In this document: positions 33,823 through 44,922 of the stretch, piece by piece | Numbering within the stretch: the stretch's first letter is position 1 | How the letters are laid out: every line of letters begins with the position of its first letter | Position numbers and translations under genes: made by a program | Notes under the pieces: model-generated | Databases searched by the model: none | What the model was told of the DNA's origin: nothing | Seen by the model: only the letters and a program-made list of their open reading frames with translations | Assembly: GCA_005656395.1 (NCBI GenBank) | Contig: SRSI01000009.1 | Span: 1,054,001 to 1,118,000 of the forward strand | DNA: 64,000 nt | Reading direction: 5' to 3' | DNA from: Strongyloides papillosus | Lineage: Eukaryota; Nematoda; Chromadorea; Rhabditida; Strongyloididae

Positions 33823-36800
33823 ATGACGTCATCTCCTATAAAAGAAGAAGCAGATTTCAATTTGACAAATTTTGGTGCCAACGGATCTCTTCAATCGTTA
33901 TTCCTCTCTCGCCAACAAACAGTAGGTTAAAATAACTTAATATATATATATAATATTATATATATATATTCCATATCAATTATATTATACCCGTTAAAAT
34001 ACTATAGCATTTTATTGCTTTATCTCTTTAAGTTCATTCTGTTCCCACACACTTACAATCTAGGTTATTTATTATTACGAAATTTAGGTATCATTAGCTT
34101 AACAACAAATGCTGATCTATTGCCATAACTAATCACGGCTATATCCTTTCTTTTCTTATCACCATACTATATAACTTACATATCATAATTTGCCAATCGT
34201 CTTCTTATTATTTTTTAATTCAACAATATTATTACTTTGGGGGAAAATCAAACACCCACTTGGTTATATTAGATCTAGCCCCAGCCAAGGCTCATTCTTT
34301 ATTCACCTTCTTTGTAGAGTATCTTAGGCTGTTATCAGTGGATTATATTTTGACCAACCTATAAGATGACATTTATATATTATTACAACTACTGGATTGA
34401 GAGACTTACAACTATATATATTATTATAATTGTTAGAAGGCATTTTACTTTCCTATTAGAAAAACAACACTAAATAGAGATTTTCATTTTTACATTTAAA
34501 CATATACATTCCTTAATCTATTTCTTCCAGAGGATAATAGCTAGTAATATATTATAACTCCTCCTAAACTTCTGTTTCCTTTGCCGACATTTTACTATCA
34601 TTAATTTATATCTACTACTGGTCCATCTTTTCCTATAAAAGAGGCTGTTCATTTTTAAAAAGGATTTGCCATCAAATATACCTAAAAGTGTAATAAGTAA
34701 CTTTCACTTTATTTGTCATATATTTCATTATTAAAATCTCAACCCCACATTCTACAGATTCTTTATTATTATTTTCATTTGACACATATTTATTCCTGAC
34801 ATAAACTTCTTTTTACAGCTCCAATCTCTCAAAATATCTTTATTTGATGATGAAAATGTTTTTAAAAAATATCAACCATTTATATTTCTTATCTGATGGA
34901 TGAGAAGAGGCATACCAATATGTATACCTTAAAAAACATCTATTGCTTTTCCATTAAATATTATGCATTTATCTTCCTAATTCTTCAAGTGTAAATACGG
35001 TTGAGCTTAAAAGAAATATGTATTCTTTAAGTGATAGAGAAGCAAACATATTTACAGCTAAGAAATTATACATATATATATATTTTTATAAATATATATA
35101 TCTAGAAGAAGGGATGTATATCCTTACACATCAACTTACTTCCTTACACTGATCATAAGAATAATATGATATATAAGATATATCTGGGGAAAACTAAAAT
35201 GCTCTAACATTTAACATTTTGCGTAGGTGATATCATTATATTTGTAGTATACTTAGTTTTACAATGACTTATAGCAATATTTTTATCCATAAATAGATTA
35301 ACTATATTATTTATTTAATAATTTACTATTTATTGACATTCCTTTTTTCAATCACTTTTAAAAAATCTCCTCAAATTAGATATTTCATATTTTTTACTTA
35401 CATTAAAATTTATTCTTTATCTTATAAATATATATATATATTCTTTGAATATATCATCCTTCTATAACTAAAGCATTCCTTAACATTCTAATTATTTTGA
35501 TCATCAAAGGCTAGTTAAAACTCATAAACCTCATAATAATATATATCTTTTTCATATTCATATATTTAAAGATACATGACAAACATTCCAATTTTTTTTA
35601 TTAATTACTCTCCTTATTATATCTCATAACTTTATACGATATAAAAATATATAACTATTTTCATATATCGACAAGGCTAACTTGATATTTTGATGGACTT
35701 TCTACCATTAATTAGCCTTCTATAAACATGCGACACTTTTCTCTTTTTCCATATAACAATAAAATATGAGAAAAAAATGTTAGATATAAGACATATATCA
35801 TTATAAGTAATAACAAATCATAATTTATTTTATATTGTACAGTTTTTATTTTACTAGATCCTTATAGTCGCCATACTATAAAAATACTTTTCTTTCTATC
35901 TTTACATTCCGCTGTTCTTTTTAAAAAGTGTTTATGATCAAAAAGGAAAATTTGTTACTCTTTTTATTGTTACCGAAAACTACCACTTCCCCAATGTATT
36001 TATAATAATTTTAAACAAAAAAAAAGAAAAAGTGTCTTTTACATACTTTTTACATCTCTCAAAAACTTCCTTCCTTTTTATTGCCAATTTAGAAATGTTG
36101 TAATTAAAAGAACAATTATTTATATAAACATATATTCCTAATCATCTACCATTATCTTTAGTTTTATATTCCAATAATAATGAGACTTATATTATTACAC
36201 AACTTCTAATTATGTCGAGGTGATAGTATTTTATGAGAAAATTAAAAATTTATTTAGTCGAAATGGATAATTTTTATAATATATTTATCATATAAATATT
36301 TCTATTATATCTTTTTTTTCAGAGTACATCAGACATGGCTTCGTCTTCTCCTTCCAAGGAATCAAGTCCACAATGTGATACCCCTAACTCAGCTGATCCA
36401 CTTCTTAATTCTCTTTACATGAATACCCAAGATATTACCTCATCTATTGATAATTCAACTGTTGGTAATGGTGGTCTTCTCCCTAATGGTAAAAAGACAA
36501 AGGGACGTGTTAAGATTAAAATGGAATATATTGGTAACAAACTTCGTAGATATACCACATTTTCTAAAAGGAAGACAGGTATCATGAAAAAGGCTTATGA
36601 ATTAAGCACTTTAACAGGAACTCAAGTTATGCTTCTAGTAGCTAGTGAAACCGGTCATGTTTACACATTTGCAACAAGTAAGCTGAAACCAATGATCAGT
36701 AGTGATGTTGGTAGAAACTTAATTCAAACATGTTTAAATACTCCTGATGGTAAGTATTAAATAAACGACATTTTTTTTTATTATTTTTTTTAGATAAAGT

Positions 36801-38260
36801 AGATGATAACACTAGTTGTAAAACTGAATTTACTTTTGAACCACCAATGGGTTCTGTAGGTAGTGGTTCAAGAAAAAGAAAATTTCATGATGCAGAGAAT
36901 GTAAGTTTTATTACTGTAGTTATACATAATAATCATAACCATATAAAAAGAGTACATAAAATAATGTCTATATCAAACACACCACCTCCTATAAATGGCT
37001 ATCCCTTATAAAGAAACACCGCTTTTCTATATGTTCTATACAATATATAGAAATAGAATGCATGCATCTATCTCATGTTAGACAACTATCATAAAATTTT
37101 GTTGAATATTTTTTTTATAGCTTTTGTTGTTAAAAATATATTTTAAAATATAATTATTTTTTTAATACCAATAAATAATTAAAAGTTTCCGACAAAAGAA
37201 ACTTAAGCAGACATATACAATGTAAAATAAAATATCCAAATACTTTTTATCATTTCAAAAGGGAATTTTATTACATTTCAAATAGATATATAAGAATTTC
37301 CTTTTGATAAAATTATTTATTAATGTATTAAACATTTATGATATTTATTATTTAATCAGTATTAAATAATTATAAAAAAAAATTAAACTTATTATTATAT
37401 ATATTTTGTAATAATATTTTTAATAACTATAGAAAAACAAGTTACTTTTATATACAACTAATGTATATGTAACAGTACTAAAATAGAAGCTTTTGATTGT
37501 TAACTAAAAACAGCTTGAATATTTATAAAGAAGAAAATTTTAAGAGATGAGGTATTTGTGTTGTTAAATCTTTTCTTTATTCTTTCTATTGACAAGTATG
37601 ATTTAACTTCTATACCGTAGACAAAAAGGGACAGATAGTTGATGAGGTAAATGAAAGAAAAGGGATGCAATCATTAAATAATTGAGGGATGTGTAATTTA
37701 GTTTTGGTAATATAATGTTGAAATATATTTATGTACTTTATAAGTTCTTTTACAATGTATACTTTGAAAATAAAAAATTATACGTGTATTATTAAAGGAA
37801 AATTAACTTATACATTTTTTTTTAGATTTCTCTTCAATCTGTCATTAATCCATCAACATTAAACATTACTTCTGTTACACAGGATGACTTTGAGTCCGAT
37901 AATGATTCAGATTCCGGTGATGCACCTGAGACTTCTGCTGCCTTCCTCCTTGAAGCTGCACAAAAAGATTTAGCTGATAGAGAGAGACAAAAAAATTTAC
38001 AACAAACTCTTAAAGATGCTCTTAAAGCTGCAGCTAATCAAAGAGAAATTCAAAAGAAGAGTAAAGAAAGTAATGTACCAAAAAATAACAAAAATAAATC
38101 TGATATTCAAAATGGAGAACAAAATTCGGTTGCTAGTTTATTTAATCCAAATATCTTTACAAATAACAATACAGGAAATTCCACACCAGAAATTAATGCC
38201 TTTGTGCCATTTTTATTGCAAAATTTGTTAAATTCTTATGCTCCTAGTAGTGCACCGTAG
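33823..38260 (+). CDS. unc-120: MADS-box transcription factor, serum response factor homologue
   Basis: Exons 33823-33921, 36323-36749, 36794-36900 and 37826-38260 join in phase, giving 355 residues. The MADS/SAM-type SRF domain is at about 90-176 (KKTKGRVKIKMEYI, RRYTTFSKRKTGIMKKAYEL, then VMLLVASETGHVYTFATSKL). The flanks are Ser/Asn/Asp-rich; the last exon adds an acidic patch, a glutamine/alanine helix and a tail ending in YAPSSAP. SRF binds CArG boxes; C. elegans UNC-120 drives muscle genes together with HLH-1 and HND-1. The first exon (33 residues, MTSSPIKEEADF...) lies 2.4 kb upstream behind a GTAGGT donor; it follows an ATTTTAG acceptor at about 33814. An alternative start is the ATG at 36335. 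The 925-nt third intron shows no extra exon. Confidence 0.9.
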
Positions 38261-41130
38261 ATGGTCTATTTTTTTAAACATCTTAATAAGAAGAATATGT
38301 AATCTTATTAGGATATTTCCCTTATTATATATTAGAGGAGAAATTGAATTTGTAAATTTTTTTATATTTTTTTAATAAAGATATATATAATTTTTGATGC
38401 TCTTTACAGTAAGAGTAAAATTATTTTATTTTGAAACCCGTTCTCGAGAAACAACTATATATAAATTAAAGAACATTGGAGTAAAAACAAAAAAGTCTTT
38501 TCTACTTTATCTCTGCCAATTTTTGAACTTATGATATGGAAATTTAATTGAAAATGAATAAATGGTTTTTAGTGTTCAATAAATGTTTTTTAAAAAATTC
38601 ACAATTGTTTGAAATTATTACATTGAAATATTTTACTACTAAATTAATATGAATAAATGATTATAAAAATATTCAAAAGAATTTATCTACCTATATTTTT
38701 TATATAATTATATCAAAAATCTTGGGGTAATCATGAGATACATACAAAATGTGTCTTTATGTTAGTCCTCGATAATCTCTATAACTCTTTAATGAGATAA
38801 ATAGTTCTGTTTTTATTTGTATCTACAGATTATGTATTTTTAGATGGTCTACAAAATATGTTAAATGATTTTATAATGCATTGTTACCAATATTAGTCAA
38901 ATTTGTAGAAGGGAATTTAATTTACTTATCAAAGTTGTATCAACTCCTTTTGTTATTGTTATTTAGTAAAAATGATGTGGACAGGGGTGTCGAGTTTACA
39001 ACATTGTCATTATTTTTATGATTATCCTTCTTTCCATAACTATAAAATATATTGAATTGCAATAACAGATTTAAAAAGTATAGAAAATTTTATTAACATT
39101 TCTTTTTATGATTCTATTGTTTTTCTAAATCAATGAAGTACATGTTATAGGTCTTTACTTAATAGTCATATGAAAACAAACTCATATTACCAATATTTTT
39201 TTAATGGTATGCAAATTGCAAAACATTGATAAAGTAATAACTATGTTTTTTTACTATGTAGAGAAATGTTGAATGTCTTTAAAAAAATTTAGTCATATTA
39301 AATTTACTATATATTTATTTTTCTAATGTAAATTCTGTTTCACTGAAATTTTTTACTACATTATCCATCAATTTTTAAAAAGAAAACACCGAATCATCTT
39401 GAAAATTAAAAGAAAATATTTCTGATAATGTTTTTGTAATGTGTTATGCATAAAATTTTAATCATATAAATATCTTAAAGTTACAACTATCTCCTTTCAT
39501 AAATCTTTTCAAATTATTTTAAATAATACTTGTATCTAAATATTGAGCAGCTTTAACAAAACCAGTTCCCAAAAATTTTTTATTTGAATTTTTGAGAATA
39601 TAGTTTGTTTAATGAAACTCCTTGTAGCTTAAGAAGATCAAAAAAAAATTTCCAAAATATTTATTTACAAAATTACAAAAAAAATTATTAAATTTCACTT
39701 ACTTGGTAAAAAAGTTCTTTATATAGCAAATTAAAAAAAACTTTTAAAACTACATAAAGAAACTTATTACAAAAATAAGTAGATAACTAGTAGATTATTC
39801 AATTTTGAATATGTTTTGCATTACAAAATACCTTTCGATAACAAAGAGCTTTTTCTAAAAGTGTAGTTAAGTGTACTAAAAAGTATAAATATTGAATACA
39901 TTTAAAATAAATTTCGTAGAAACTTGAAATTTTCAGAAAATGATATTTAAATATCGTATTAACATAACTTTATTATTTAGAAACTTGAAAGATAAAAACT
40001 TTTTACTTCCAAGTGAAAATTAATTTATGTTGTTTAGTGAAACAAAAGGAGATCAAAATTTTATTATGAAAGTATATTCATTAAAATGAGATATAATAAA
40101 TATAAAAATTAAAGTATCTTTTTCTATCCTAGAAATATCACTGAGTCAATAGAATCTGTTTCCATTTTCGAAATTTTTCATGTAGAAATTATATTTAAAA
40201 TATTATGATGAAAAGTTAATACTTTTATAAATGAAGTAACCAATTATAGATTTAATAGTTTACCACAAAATATATCATAAATATTGAAATCCAAAGTTTA
40301 TTCCATGAACATTACAAAAAACATAACTAATAATAAATATTATGAAACAGGCGTAAAAATAAACATTAAGAACTAAAATATTTTTATTTCAATATTTTGC
40401 GAAACAGAAATTTTACAGTAAATATTTAAAAATGAATCATAATATTGTGAACCAATTAGTTAACCTTTGAAGTTGAAATGACAACATACCTTTGAAAAAA
40501 AACATGAATATTTTAAAACAAATGTTATAATAATAGAGTTAATGCTAAACCCGCAAAAAACAAAACAAACGAAGAATAAAAATATTTTATTGAAGAAAAG
40601 ATATCATTTATCATATGTGACAAATAGAAACAAATTTGAATTATATAAAAAAGTTTTAAGTTATGAAATCTAATATCATAATATGGTCGAAAGATAGAAT
40701 TAATCAACTATAATATTATCCAATGTCATTCGATCAATTGAAATATGATATAGGTTAGTCAAAATAATTATTATTAAAAGGAATTACCAATTCTTTCTGT
40801 TTATTATTAAATCAAAACATCTATATAAAAGTAAACACTACTACAGACAATGAAGAAAGTAAAAATATAAAAAACGTTATCATAGCGTAAATAGAATGTC
40901 TAATATATTATTAAATAAATTATAATCATACCTAACAAAGAATTCCTTTTTAAATGCTATTTGTAAAGTCAAATCGTCATATTATTAAGGCCAATAATAA
41001 TTATTTTTACATAATCAAAATATCACAACAATTTTCAGACATCCGTTGAAAAAGTAGCAAAACAACAACACCGTATGCTCAAAAATTTATTTGATAAAAT
41101 ATTAACACAAAAAATGATAAATTAAGTTAT
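38261..41130. other. 2.9-kb convergent gene-free region
   Basis: Lies between the stops of unc-120 (+) and mog-2 (-). AATAAA near 38377 serves unc-120. The rest is AT-rich with no convincing ORF or RNA gene. Confidence 0.5.
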
Positions 41131-41814
41131 TTATAATGCCAGAGATTTCTCAATTGCTTCCAACTCAGCCAACGTTTTAGCATTTTTAAGTGAAAGACGT
41201 AGCTGTTCCTCAACTTCTTTAGGAAATCTTTGTAACTGAACATCGATATTTATCTTTTCTTCCATATTTTGAACAGCACTACTATACTGAACAAATTCTT
41301 TTATGTTAACTAGATTTTTCTTTCCTTTAAACAATTTATCTGCCTCAAGTCTATCTTTTTGACGGATAATTTTACAATCCAATACCCTTAATGATCTAAT
41401 TTTGTAAATGAGGTATAATTTATAATTTTTCTTATATGAGCAGGGGTTCCCCATCAAATGTAAAACTCGTAATTTCTTACACTTGGATAAAGCGTTAATA
41501 TCACCCAACTCAGCCAACAGATTATTTGTCAACATTAAAACTTCTAAATTAGGAAGTTTCTCTCCGATATCATCTGCTATGTATTTGACTCTATTGTCAT
41601 GTAAAATTAGAGTTTTCAGATTGTTTAGCTTTGGGAAGTTTTCAAGCTTAACAATACTATTATTTGAGAAATCAATACAATCATAAGCATCCTTTGTACA
41701 CCCAAGATCAGCTAATTCAGTTATTGCCATACGGCGAAGCTGGAGCTCCCTTTGACGACAAGGATTAATCCTTGAAAAACCGTTAAAAATGAGATCTTCG
41801 TTTAAACGCACCAT
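41131..41814 (-). CDS. mog-2: U2 small nuclear ribonucleoprotein A' (leucine-rich repeat protein)
   Basis: Single exon, 227 residues. It begins MVRLNEDLI like human SNRPA1 (MVKLTAELI). Leucine-rich repeats run from about residue 44 to 140 (DFSNNSIVKLENFPKLNNLKT; LILHDNRVKYI; LMLTNNLLAELGDI; HLMGNPCSYKKNYKLYLIYKI), followed by the LRR cap RVLDCKIIRQKDR and EADKLFKGKK. The C-terminal ELEAIEKSLAL matches the family tail. U2A' pairs with U2B'' on U2 snRNA stem-loop IV in the spliceosome. The ATG is 9 nt after a GGTTTTAG acceptor. It lies 162 nt downstream of the small gene at 41977-42226 on the same strand, a spacing compatible with an operon. Confidence 0.94.
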   Translation of the reverse strand: MVRLNEDLIFNGFSRINPCRQRELQLRRMAITELADLGCTKDAYDCIDFSNNSIVKLENFPKLNNLKTLILHDNRVKYIADDIGEKLPNLEVLMLTNNLLAELGDINALSKCKKLRVLHLMGNPCSYKKNYKLYLIYKIRSLRVLDCKIIRQKDRLEADKLFKGKKNLVNIKEFVQYSSAVQNMEEKINIDVQLQRFPKEVEEQLRLSLKNAKTLAELEAIEKSLAL

Positions 41815-41976
41815 ATCAAGAAACTAAAACCAAATTATCATAGTTAAAAATTAACAAAAATAAAGAAGGATAACAACCATAAAATATTTTCAAAATATAA
41901 CAATTTTTTATTTTAATACGCAACTAAAAATATTGTTTCCAATATAGACATATGTCATCCAAAACACAGGACTATT

Positions 41977-42226
41977 TTAATATCTCCATGGATCAATATG
42001 TCTTGGAATAGCAGCGGTTCTATCTGCATACATTCTACTATGGCCTTTCATCATTTCAGCCTTATGCGAACCGGCATTCTCCCAACACTTACCTTTAAAA
42101 AATAGATTAAAATAAACGTAGAAAGAAAAACTAACCGAGATACAATACTACTCCAGCAGCAAGCCATGCAGATTTTTGATCGACGATTATTTTTTTGACA
42201 GCGTATGCTAGTGTAAATGTTCCCAT
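41977..42226 (-). CDS. Small single-pass membrane protein (mitochondrial-type), 68 aa
   Basis: Exons 42226-42136 and 42092-41977 join in phase across a 43-nt GTTAGT intron, giving 68 residues. Residues about 20-32 (AWLAAGVVLYLG) form a short hydrophobic segment. The tail is charged and ends HSRMYADRTAAIPRHIDPWRY. Size and layout resemble accessory subunits of respiratory complex I or similar inner-membrane proteins, but I cannot assign it to a family. Its ATG lies 3 nt after the stop of the upstream small gene, so the two may be made from one transcript. Codon use is coding-like, with A/T in third positions and conserved-looking glycine and aromatic residues. Confidence 0.72.
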
Positions 42227-42229
42227 CTT

Positions 42230-42409
42230 TTAATTAATTCTTTCAAGAGGTTCTCCTTTTAAAAAAAGTTTGCTAAGAGCAGTGTCTCCTCTGTTATTTC
42301 TCCACTGATAGGTTTTGTAACAATCGATTCCGATGATTGTACAAGAAATAGTTGGCCAAATGTAGATAAGAAGCTGCTTCCGGAACTTAAACAGAAAGCT
42401 ATGTGACAT
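42230..42409 (-). CDS. Small single-pass membrane protein, 59 aa
   Basis: Single exon from ATG 42409 to TAA 42230. The N-terminus is basic (FKFRKQ), then the hydrophobic LLIYIWPTISCTIIGI, then a basic, polar tail (YKTYQWRNNRGD; LFLKGEPLE). This is the layout of small complex I subunits such as NDUFB1 (MNLL), to which it shows vague similarity only. A TTTCTAG acceptor at about 42430 precedes a 20-nt leader. The stop is followed by AAG and the ATG of the next gene. Too short for usual ORF cut-offs. Confidence 0.68.
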   Translation of the reverse strand: MSHSFLFKFRKQLLIYIWPTISCTIIGIDCYKTYQWRNNRGDTALSKLFLKGEPLERIN

Positions 42410-42970
42410 AAATTTAGAAGACTAACGTCCTAGAAACAAAAAAAAGTTATAAAAAATGGATAATATTTAAAACAATAGTACAACTAGATAAACAGAACCC
42501 CAAAGAGAAACAAAGTGTTCTTTGTAAGATCATTTATAAACTATTTAATTTTTTATTGGAAATTTTTTTTAAAGCTAAATAAGTATTGTTCCGATCTGAT
42601 ATTCAAATTATCAGCAAAAGCTTGTTCCACTACCTTAAAAATACATTTTTTTACGCTTTTACCTTTACTGGATACATAAAATTCCAAAGCGACATTTTGT
42701 CAAACATTGTTGGTAAAATGCAACTGAAAGGAAAATTTTCTCCAGATTTTCTTCCGTACTTTCTGATCTTGAGCTTCAGTACATTTTAATTTTTTTTTCT
42801 GCTCAAAAGTACGGTAGAAAGTTTGTTAAATTAATAAAAAGAACTTCGGGTAAATAGTTGAGATAGGTTATTGATTACATCTTGATTATCTTTTTTTACA
42901 TTACTTGATTAATTTAATAATTTGGTTTTTTACGAATGATTTTGATGTTTCTAAATATTTTTCTTTAGCT
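42410..42970. other. Divergent spacer with a coding-like, inverted-repeat island
   Basis: 561 bp between divergent small genes. Between 42556 and 42830 it is richer in G and C and open in several frames. On the minus strand, ATG 42707 reads 15 codons to a donor-like GTAAAAG and, after 29 nt, a 26-codon exon (VVEQAFADNLNIRSEQYLF); a 29-nt intron would be extremely short. Around 42754-42814, CCGTACTTT and AAAGTACGG form an inverted repeat. Not assigned. Confidence 0.35.
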
Positions 42971-43480
42971 ATGGTTTTACCTAAAGTTATCAACGCAGTT
43001 AAATATACAGCAGAAACTCTAAAAGGAGCCGCCGTTACTTTAGCTAATCCAAATGCTCCAATTGAGCAATCTAAGGTTATAGCTCATCGTATGCCTGCCA
43101 GACCTTTTACAATGGGTGAAAGAGTAAGTAAATTTTTGATTATATTTGTTTATTTTTCTTTAGTTACGTATGTTCTCATGGAGACATTGCTGGAAGTACG
43201 TCCCAGTTCTCCGTTTTTACGTCTTTTCTGGAATTATACTTTATGGTGTTGTTAAATACGTTTTGCCAAGTAAGTACTTTAAAAACTAAAAATAGATTAA
43301 ATATTTGCTTTAGTTAAACCACGCAATGTAATTCAATATCATGATGCTTATGAAGGTATTCACCATCATGAAGTTGAACAATGGAAAGGAGCCATTCAAA
43401 ATCGTCAAGATGCCCTTTACTTCCAAAAATACAATCCACTCAAAAAAGAAGGAGAAATTGACGTTTCTGGACACCATTAG
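42971..43480 (+). CDS. Small membrane protein, 141 aa, probable mitochondrial type
   Basis: Exons 42971-43123, 43164-43269 and 43314-43480 join in phase across 40- and 44-nt introns, giving 141 residues. The N-terminal 51 residues are basic and hydroxylated, then LRMFSWRHCWKYVPVLR leads into a transmembrane helix (FYVFSGIILYGVVKYVL). The C-terminal domain reads PRNVIQYHDAYEGIHHHEVE, then a charged helix, and ends GHH. I do not recognise the family; a single helix with a matrix or intermembrane-space tail would suit a respiratory-chain accessory subunit. TTTTTCTTTAG ends 2 nt before the ATG, so trans-splicing is likely. AATAAA is at about 43512. Confidence 0.82.
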
Positions 43481-44360
43481 ATTATTACTATCATTTAGAT
43501 GTTTTTGATGACAATAAATATAAGTAGTTTGTTTTCTTTATAGATTTCTTTTTTGATAAAATCGTTTTCTCAGATTTGTTTATTTTTTATGAAGTTTTAT
43601 CTCCCTTTAGATTCACATGGGTGGAGGTCATCGTCCCAACAGTGCTTCTTATAACGACCGTTTAACTTTTATTAACAGTTATTGAGACATTCCGTGTAAA
43701 TTTGATAGTTAATTTTCATCGTTCTTTAACATGTCTAGGTAGCCCGTACTACAACTGGTGTGGTTTTGATCATCTTATGATATGTATTGAGAAATCATTT
43801 CCTTATTCATTGGTGCGTTCATCACGACTACTTGTTTTTATAGTTTGATAACGTTTTAAATGATTTGTTTCTTAATCTTAATGTTATTTTTAAATTACAT
43901 TGACATGTTTGTAGTCTTCGACATATAAGATATACTTATAAAAAAGTTAAATTGTTTTTAGGAATGGCAGTAAGTTTATTCCTATTAAAATTAACTAACA
44001 TTCTTCTTAGTGACTATTTGATTGTTCTTTAGTTTATATATCAATTGTTGAAAGTCTTAGTATCAATGTGCCTCGCTTCTTGGAGATCAGTGTTGATTTA
44101 TGCATTGGCTGTTGTATAGCGCACCTTAAGTTAAGAGACGAAGTTATTTTAAGACACGAATATAACCACATAGTTAAGATGTTGAAATCATTTGCTCTTT
44201 TCTTAGTTATAATTTTTTTTTAAATTTTTGTTTTCATTTATTAAAAGTAGTGAAAGTAAAAATTATTAAATACAAACATTAAACTTCTAATTTTATACTA
44301 AAATTACTAGCATATTTTTATCTAATTATTATGTTTATTGTTTTTTAATTATATATTTTT
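43481..44360 (+). other. Candidate second gene of an operon, short spliced exons, structure unresolved
   Basis: About 130 bp after the previous stop, a CTCCCTTTAG acceptor (43610) is followed by ATTCAC and ATG 43617, reading MGGGHRPNSASYNDRLTFIN before a stop. Further exon-like pieces follow: GTAGCCCGTACTACAACTGG at 43739 behind a TCTAG acceptor, a GAATGGCA|GTAAGT piece ending at 43969, and 44033-44119, which reads FIYQLLKVLVSMC then LASWRSVLIYALAVV-stop behind TTCTTTAG. The last piece is clearly coding-like and membrane-associated. I could not connect all pieces in one phase, so this may be a small real gene or one damaged near the retrotransposon. From 44120 to 44360 nothing is seen. Confidence 0.4.
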
Positions 44361-44656
44361 AGTAAAGAAAAAAGGGATTTTTCTTTTTGAGAGATTTTGG
44401 TGTTGTATTGGAGAGCGCGAAAAAGAGTTCTCTTTTCCTTTGTCTAGAAGAGTATATAAGAGGGAATATTTTTGTTTTTTTGTCATTTAGTTTAATCTCT
44501 CAAATTTTGGATTGCGTCTCTACAATTTTATTTCGTAATGTCATTTTGTCAAATTGTCGGTTAATTTTTTATAATTTAAATATCATTATTTATTGTATTT
44601 TTTTATTTGTGTTTTTTTTATAGGGACGCATACACCAATTTAATAAAATTTTTACT
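44361..44656 (+). repeat. 5' LTR
   Basis: 296 bp, identical to 49051-49346. Contains TATATAAG at 44453-44460 as a probable promoter element and AATAAA at 44642-44647 as a probable polyadenylation signal, so the R region starts roughly 25-30 bp after the TATA box. Confidence 0.93.
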
Positions 44657-44684
44657 TGTGCCAGAAGTAAAAGGTCTGTATTTT

Positions 44685-44823
44685 ATAACAAGGGAGTTTG
44701 GACTTGTTATCGGTTTTTTGTATATATAACAAGGGAGTTTGGACTTGTTATCGTTTTTTGTGTCTATAACAAGGGAGTTTGTACTTGTTATCGTGTTTTA
44801 AACAAGGGTGTCTGTGCTTGTTT
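44685..44823 (+). repeat. Array of four hairpin-forming repeats in the retrotransposon leader
   Basis: Stems ATAACAAG/CTTGTTAT recur at 44685-44710, 44726-44751 and 44766-44791 around a near-constant loop GGAGTTTGGA (GTA in the third). A fourth copy at 44800-44823 has AAACAAG paired with CTTGTTT, a changed stem that still pairs. Spacing is about 40 bp. The array lies between the 5' LTR and the gag start, where dimerisation, packaging, priming or translation signals of retroelements reside. Confidence 0.85.
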
Positions 44824-44922
44824 TACGTGTTGTCTTATTTCGTAATATTGTTGTATTCCATTGTCTTTGTGTAGTTACTGCAAATTTTTACTGGATCTGT
44901 GCAGATAACTAAAAGTGTAGCA

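Noticed and set aside
44387..44623. 78-codon frame, repeated at 49077-49313
   Set aside because: Lies wholly in the LTR and is duplicated because the LTRs are; low-complexity and not a known retroelement protein.
44657..44680. tRNA primer-binding site
   Set aside because: The bases after the 5' LTR (TGTGCCAGAAG) do not start with TGG and I could not match them to a tRNA 3' end by eye, so no site was annotated.
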